A DNA stretch of 8,802 bases from assembly GCA_047519745.1 (NCBI GenBank), contig JAPVSJ010000095.1, positions 1-8,802 of the forward strand, given 5' to 3'. Below the pieces are notes generated by a model that made no database searches, was not told the origin of the DNA, and worked only from the letters and a program-made list of their open reading frames with translations. This DNA is from VRUE01 sp047519745 (lineage in GTDB: Bacteria; Actinomycetota; Thermoleophilia; Solirubrobacterales; 70-9). Positions 5,946 through 8,802 of this stretch are shown piece by piece (within the stretch, counting starts at the first letter, position 1; each line of letters opens with the position of its first letter). The position numbers and the translations under genes are program-made.

Positions 5946-5973
5946 ACGATAGCGATGGTGCCGGAGCCGTCAG
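5946..5973 (-). promoter_or_regulatory. Possible promoter of the DUF5678-like/retropepsin pair
   Basis: CTGACG (5973-5968) and TATCGT (5951-5946) are separated by 16 bases on the minus strand and lie about 40 bases before the start codon. Both hexamers are only partial matches to the housekeeping consensus. This is the best candidate in the 99-base gap (5905-6003), which holds nothing else I can recognise. Confidence 0.3.
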
Positions 5974-6003
5974 GCCTGGTGCTTCGATGTCTCGATCAGG
6001 TCC

Positions 6004-7323
6004 TCACCCCGCCTGGAACGGCACCAGGCCGAGGCGACGGCAGACAGCGGAGCCGGGGCCGGGGAAGACAAGGGCCACCGGAGAACCCTCGTGGGCGCAG
6101 GCGACGAGGTGGGGAGAGGACGGACCGCGGCTGGTGTCCATCGCGCCTTCGCGCCAGATCTTCGCGCAGGTTGCTATCGGGTCGGCCCCGTGCACGATTG
6201 CGGTGTTGGCGTGAAGCGAAGCCTGGGCATAGCAGCCGACGCTGTGATCGAGTCCGCCGGCGCCGACAGGCGCCCCTCGCCCTACCGAGTCGACGACCTT
6301 CGATTCCAGATAGGCGGCGTAGCCGATCTGGGTGCCCGGCGGGGCCTTGAATTCGAAGGATGCCGACCCGACTATCGATTCCCGCTCACCCAGCAACGCG
6401 GAGGTCGAGGAGTCGAAGATCAGCTCGTGCCTGGTGCCGCGCTTGCGATCGGTGAAGGCGATCCCGGTGCCGGGGCGGCCGGCGGGATCGTGGACCTCGC
6501 CGAGGAGCTCCACCCCGGGCAGTTCCGCGGTCAGCCTGTAGATCGCCGCCCGCACGTCGGCGGGGAGATAGGCCTCGCGCAGCATGTCGCCGATCAGGGT
6601 GAAGGTCTCGGCTTCGCCGGGTGGCCCTTCGACCCCGCGTATCTTTCGCGCTTCGATCAGATGCCGAAGCCGCACCGGGTCGGGGGGCAGTTCCGAGGGG
6701 TCGAGCATGCCGCCGCTGGAGAGTCCGCTGTCTTCGATCCGCCCTGCTCGGGGCAAAGGCGGCGATCCCGCCGCCACCCAGCCGGCACGCTGGCCGGCGG
6801 AGACGAACCTCGGCTTGCCCGACACCACCCGCACCCGGCCTCGCCGCGAGCCGTCGAAGGAGACCCAGGATTCCCGCACGCTGGGCACGAGCACGCTCCA
6901 GGTCGCGCTGGCTTCGCAGGGGGGCCTTTGGCAGTGGGGGTCGCCCGGGTCGTACCCGACGGCGCTCAGGTAGGCGTCCTTCGACCGCGTGAAGAGATAC
7001 TGGCCCGGCCCCGGCGCCACGGGTTCCTGGGTCGCCGCAACCTCGGCGGCGTCGCGCAGCACCTGGGCGACGGCGGGTTGCACCTTCCCGCTGCCGCCGA
7101 AGATCCCAATCGGAAGGACGATGAGGAGCGCCGCAAGGCATGCCCCGACGGCGACGAGCCTCAGTCGGGGACGTCGCCACCAGGGTGGCACCGCATGCGA
7201 GCGAGGGGGCTGCGCCGAATGCTCGATCCGCGTCATCAGGCCGGCTCGCGCCGCCGCCCGTACCTCCGGCCTCGCGGCGGGCAGCCCGTCGCGCAGTTGG
7301 TTGAGCAGCTCGACCTCGTTCAT
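6004..7323 (-). CDS. CU044_5270-type membrane protein, putative sigma-factor partner, with C-terminal extension
   Basis: A 439-residue protein encoded directly after the sigma factor. The N-terminus (MNEVELLNQLRDGLP..RAAARAGLM, 1-30) is the cytoplasmic part typical of CU044_5270 family proteins. A single transmembrane helix spans about 54-77 (LRLVAVGACLAALLIVLPIGIF) after a basic WWRRPRLR stretch, so the large remainder is extracytoplasmic. The exported region starts with VQPAVAQVLRDAAEVAA and PGQYLFTRSKDAY, family hallmarks, and includes the FTLIGDMLREAYLPADVRAAIYRLTAELPGV segment (241-271). Residues about 360-439 form a separate tail with four Cys (364, 386, 409, 428) and the pattern CYAQASL..ADPIATCAKIWREG..LVACA..GSAVCRRLGL. 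The ATG overlaps the sigma TGA by 4 bp and has a perfect AAGGAGGT site. A role as regulator of that sigma factor is inferred from operon structure; no zinc-binding anti-sigma motif was seen. Confidence 0.8.
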   Translation of the reverse strand: MNEVELLNQLRDGLPAARPEVRAAARAGLMTRIEHSAQPPRSHAVPPWWRRPRLRLVAVGACLAALLIVLPIGIFGGSGKVQPAVAQVLRDAAEVAATQEPVAPGPGQYLFTRSKDAYLSAVGYDPGDPHCQRPPCEASATWSVLVPSVRESWVSFDGSRRGRVRVVSGKPRFVSAGQRAGWVAAGSPPLPRAGRIEDSGLSSGGMLDPSELPPDPVRLRHLIEARKIRGVEGPPGEAETFTLIGDMLREAYLPADVRAAIYRLTAELPGVELLGEVHDPAGRPGTGIAFTDRKRGTRHELIFDSSTSALLGERESIVGSASFEFKAPPGTQIGYAAYLESKVVDSVGRGAPVGAGGLDHSVGCYAQASLHANTAIVHGADPIATCAKIWREGAMDTSRGPSSPHLVACAHEGSPVALVFPGPGSAVCRRLGLVPFQAG

Positions 7324-7913
7324 CGCTGACCTCCTTCGTCGCCAATCGGTTGACGTTGTGCCGGAGCGGGCTCGGCCTCGAGCGCCGCGCGGATGCGCGC
7401 ACGGGCGCGCGAGAGCCGTGAGCGGACGGTGCCGACCGGGACCTCCAGTGCCTCGGCGATCTCCGTGTATGAGAAATCGGCCCAGGCGAGGAGCAGGAGC
7501 GCGTCCAGCTCGTCGGCGGGGACGCCGGCGAGGGCGTCGACCAGCTTCCGTCGGGTGCCGGAGGCGTCGATCCGCGCATCGACGCCGTCGAACGCATCGA
7601 GGATCGGGTCGGCGGCGCTGCGCGCGTAGGCCCGCAGCTCGCGCAGCTCGTGACGGCGGTGGCGATGGAGGAGGTTGGTCGCGATGCCGAACAGCCAGGG
7701 GCGGGCGTCCGGTCGCGAAAGGTCATACCGAGCGCGACCGTCGAAGGCGATCAGGAAGGCCTCGGCGGACAGCTCGTCGGCGAGGTCTCGGCCGATCCGC
7801 CGCTGCAGATAGGCGTGAACGGCATCGAAGTGGCGATCGAAGATCGCCGCGAACTCGGCGGGCATCGTGGCCGAAGCAGAGATGGCATCGCTGTCGAGGG
7901 CTCGATGGTCCAC
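7320..7913 (-). CDS. ECF-type RNA polymerase sigma factor
   Basis: A 197-residue sigma-70 family factor of the ECF (group 4) type, which directs RNA polymerase to a small stress or signal regulon. Region 2 occupies about residues 20-90: FAAIFDRHFDAVHAYLQRRI, then the core-binding/-10 segment DLADELSAEAFLIAF and RPWLFGIATNLLHRHRR. A linker follows, and region 4 is at about 120-178: LAGVPADELDALLLLAWADFSYTEIAEALEVPVGTVRSRLSRARARIRAAL, the helix-turn-helix that reads the -35 element. The start shown is a GTG with no clear ribosome site. An ATG at 7865 (residue 17) would also leave region 2 intact and cannot be excluded. The gene overlaps its membrane partner by 4 bp, the standard layout of a sigma factor with a membrane-bound regulator. 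No convincing autoregulated promoter was found in the 77-base upstream gap. Confidence 0.9.
   Translation of the reverse strand: MDHRALDSDAISASATMPAEFAAIFDRHFDAVHAYLQRRIGRDLADELSAEAFLIAFDGRARYDLSRPDARPWLFGIATNLLHRHRRHELRELRAYARSAADPILDAFDGVDARIDASGTRRKLVDALAGVPADELDALLLLAWADFSYTEIAEALEVPVGTVRSRLSRARARIRAALEAEPAPAQRQPIGDEGGQR
7329..7336 (-). promoter_or_regulatory. Perfect Shine-Dalgarno AAGGAGGT inside the sigma gene
   Basis: AAGGAGGT on the minus strand lies five bases before the ATG at 7323 and is embedded in the last codons of the sigma factor gene. It is the strongest ribosome site in the window and indicates efficient independent initiation of the membrane partner. Confidence 0.75.
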
Positions 7914-7990
7914 TGAGAGCTATTGCCCGCTGGAGGGAGATCGGTTCGCGCCGCGACTGCGCCCGCGTCGCCTGGATTTCGCTCGCGAGG
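7914..7990 (-). other. Intergenic gap between ychF and the sigma factor gene
   Basis: Seventy-seven bases between the ychF stop and the sigma GTG. A GCGAC/GTCGC pair (7953-7957 with 7967-7971) could make a short hairpin, and GAACC with downstream sequence loosely recalls an ECF -35 element. Neither is strong enough to call a terminator or promoter. Confidence 0.3.
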
Positions 7991-8802
7991 TCAGACCTTG
8001 ATGGTGATGACGTCGCCGTCCTGGACGACGTAGTCGCGGCCCTCGATGCGGAGCAGGCCGCGGTCGCGGCCGGCGGAGTAGCCGCCGCACTCGACCAGCG
8101 CCTCCCAGCCGATCACCTCGGCTTTGATGAAGGCGTCCTGGATCTCGGTGTGGATCGTGCCCGCCGCCTCGAGGGCGGTCGCGCCCCGGGGCAGAGGCCG
8201 CGCCACGGCTTCCTTGTCCTCGCCGGCGGTGAAGAAGGTGATCAGCTCGAGCAGGTCATACGCGGCGCGGACCAGCCGCGCCAGGCCGGAGCCCTCGACG
8301 CCATAGGACTCGCGCATCTCCTCGGCTTCGGCGGGGTCGAGCTCGGCCAGCTCGCCCTCGATCCTGGCGCTGACCGCGACCACCCCGGCGCCGATCGCCG
8401 CCGCGTGGTCGGCGACCGCCTGCGGCGGCTCGGCATCGCCCTCGTCGACGTTGGCCACGTAGAGGATCGGCTTCGAGGTCAGCGCCTGCAGGTTGGCCGG
8501 GCCGTGGGCGGCGGCGTCGGGGACCGGCACCGAGCGGGCGGGCTTGCCGGCGGCGAGCGCCTCGACCACCAGCTCCAGCCAGTCGCGCTCGGCGATCGCG
8601 TCGGGGTCGCCGGACTTCGCCCCCTTGCGCACCCGGTCCAGGCGCCGCTCGGCCTGGTCGTAGTCGGAGAGCACCAGCTCGGTCTCGATCGTCTCGATGT
8701 CGGCCAGCGGGTCGACGCGGCCGTCGGGATGGGGGACGCCGGAGTCGGCGTGGCAGCGGACGACGTGGCAGATCGCGTCGGTCTCGCGGATCGAGGCGAG
8801 GA
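7991..8802 (-). CDS. ychF: Redox-regulated/ribosome-binding ATPase YchF (OLA1), N-terminus outside window
   Basis: This is the C-terminal 269 residues of YchF, an Obg-related P-loop NTPase that prefers ATP, binds ribosomes and influences translation and the oxidative stress response. The frame is open to the right edge. Its first visible residues, IRETDAICHVVRCHAD, follow the G3 region, and then comes GRVDPLADIETIETELVLSDYDQAERRL, a YchF hallmark. The coiled-coil insertion comes next. The G4-equivalent is PILYVANVDE (NxxE in place of NKxD, the basis of ATP preference). After that comes VVAVSARIEGELAEL (G5) and a C-terminal TGS domain, ITFFTAGEDKEAVARPLPRGATALEAAGTIHTEI through DYVVQDGDVITIKV. 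The family is about 360 residues, so roughly 90 with the P-loop are missing to the right. The GTG at 8674 is internal and is not a start. Confidence 0.96.
   Translation of the reverse strand, partial: LASIRETDAICHVVRCHADSGVPHPDGRVDPLADIETIETELVLSDYDQAERRLDRVRKGAKSGDPDAIAERDWLELVVEALAAGKPARSVPVPDAAAHGPANLQALTSKPILYVANVDEGDAEPPQAVADHAAAIGAGVVAVSARIEGELAELDPAEAEEMRESYGVEGSGLARLVRAAYDLLELITFFTAGEDKEAVARPLPRGATALEAAGTIHTEIQDAFIKAEVIGWEALVECGGYSAGRDRGLLRIEGRDYVVQDGDVITIKV

Noticed and set aside
5570..5947. 125-residue minus-strand frame covering the DUF5678-like gene
   Set aside because: It is an out-of-frame Arg/Ser-rich translation of the two real genes with no ribosome site or recognisable domain.
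7953..7971. GCGAC/GTCGC hairpin after ychF as a terminator
   Set aside because: A 5-bp stem with a 9-base loop in GC-rich DNA is expected by chance, and no T-run follows.

Overview
The window is high-GC DNA, densely coded on both strands, with an actinobacterial character. The evidence is an ECF sigma factor followed by a CU044_5270-type membrane partner, a SpoIID/LytB protein with its glycine/histidine motif at the N-terminus, and a DUF5678-like/retropepsin pair. The overall flavour suggests a deep-branching group such as the Thermoleophilia, but that placement is an inference, not something a marker gene here proves. Both ends cut a housekeeping gene: the 3' end of a class II fumarase (fumC) on the left and the C-terminal three quarters of ychF on the right.

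Left region (1-1530): fumC ends at 396 and faces a minus-strand two-gene module across a perfect 12-bp inverted repeat that could serve both as terminator. The module is a winged-helix/nucleotidyltransferase (MNT) protein followed by an HEPN-like protein, overlapping by 4 bp. This is the arrangement of MNT-HEPN toxin-antitoxin systems. Directly in front of it, touching the first start codon, lies an AT-rich operator-like block: a perfect 22-bp palindrome plus a second, partial copy offset by 20 bp. The antitoxin carries its own DNA-binding domain, so autoregulation is the obvious reading.

Middle region (1528-5192): an NAD(P)-dependent aldehyde dehydrogenase (minus) diverges from a secreted SpoIID/LytB protein (plus). 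The latter abuts, with no spacer, a minus-strand protein resembling the CrtC/AttH lipocalin-like family.

Right region (5265-8802): four minus-strand genes form two transcription units. The ECF sigma factor and its membrane-anchored partner overlap by 4 bp and are presumably a signalling pair. Downstream of them, a small DUF5678-like protein and a retropepsin-like aspartic protease sit 4 bp apart. ychF, also on the minus strand, ends 77 bp upstream of the sigma gene.

The most interesting material is accessory. It comprises the MNT-HEPN module with an unusual HEPN motif and a striking operator, the small-protein/retropepsin pair, and the cysteine-containing C-terminal extension on the sigma partner. 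No RNA gene, insertion sequence, CRISPR array or phage gene was seen, and no gap between genes exceeds about 100 bp.
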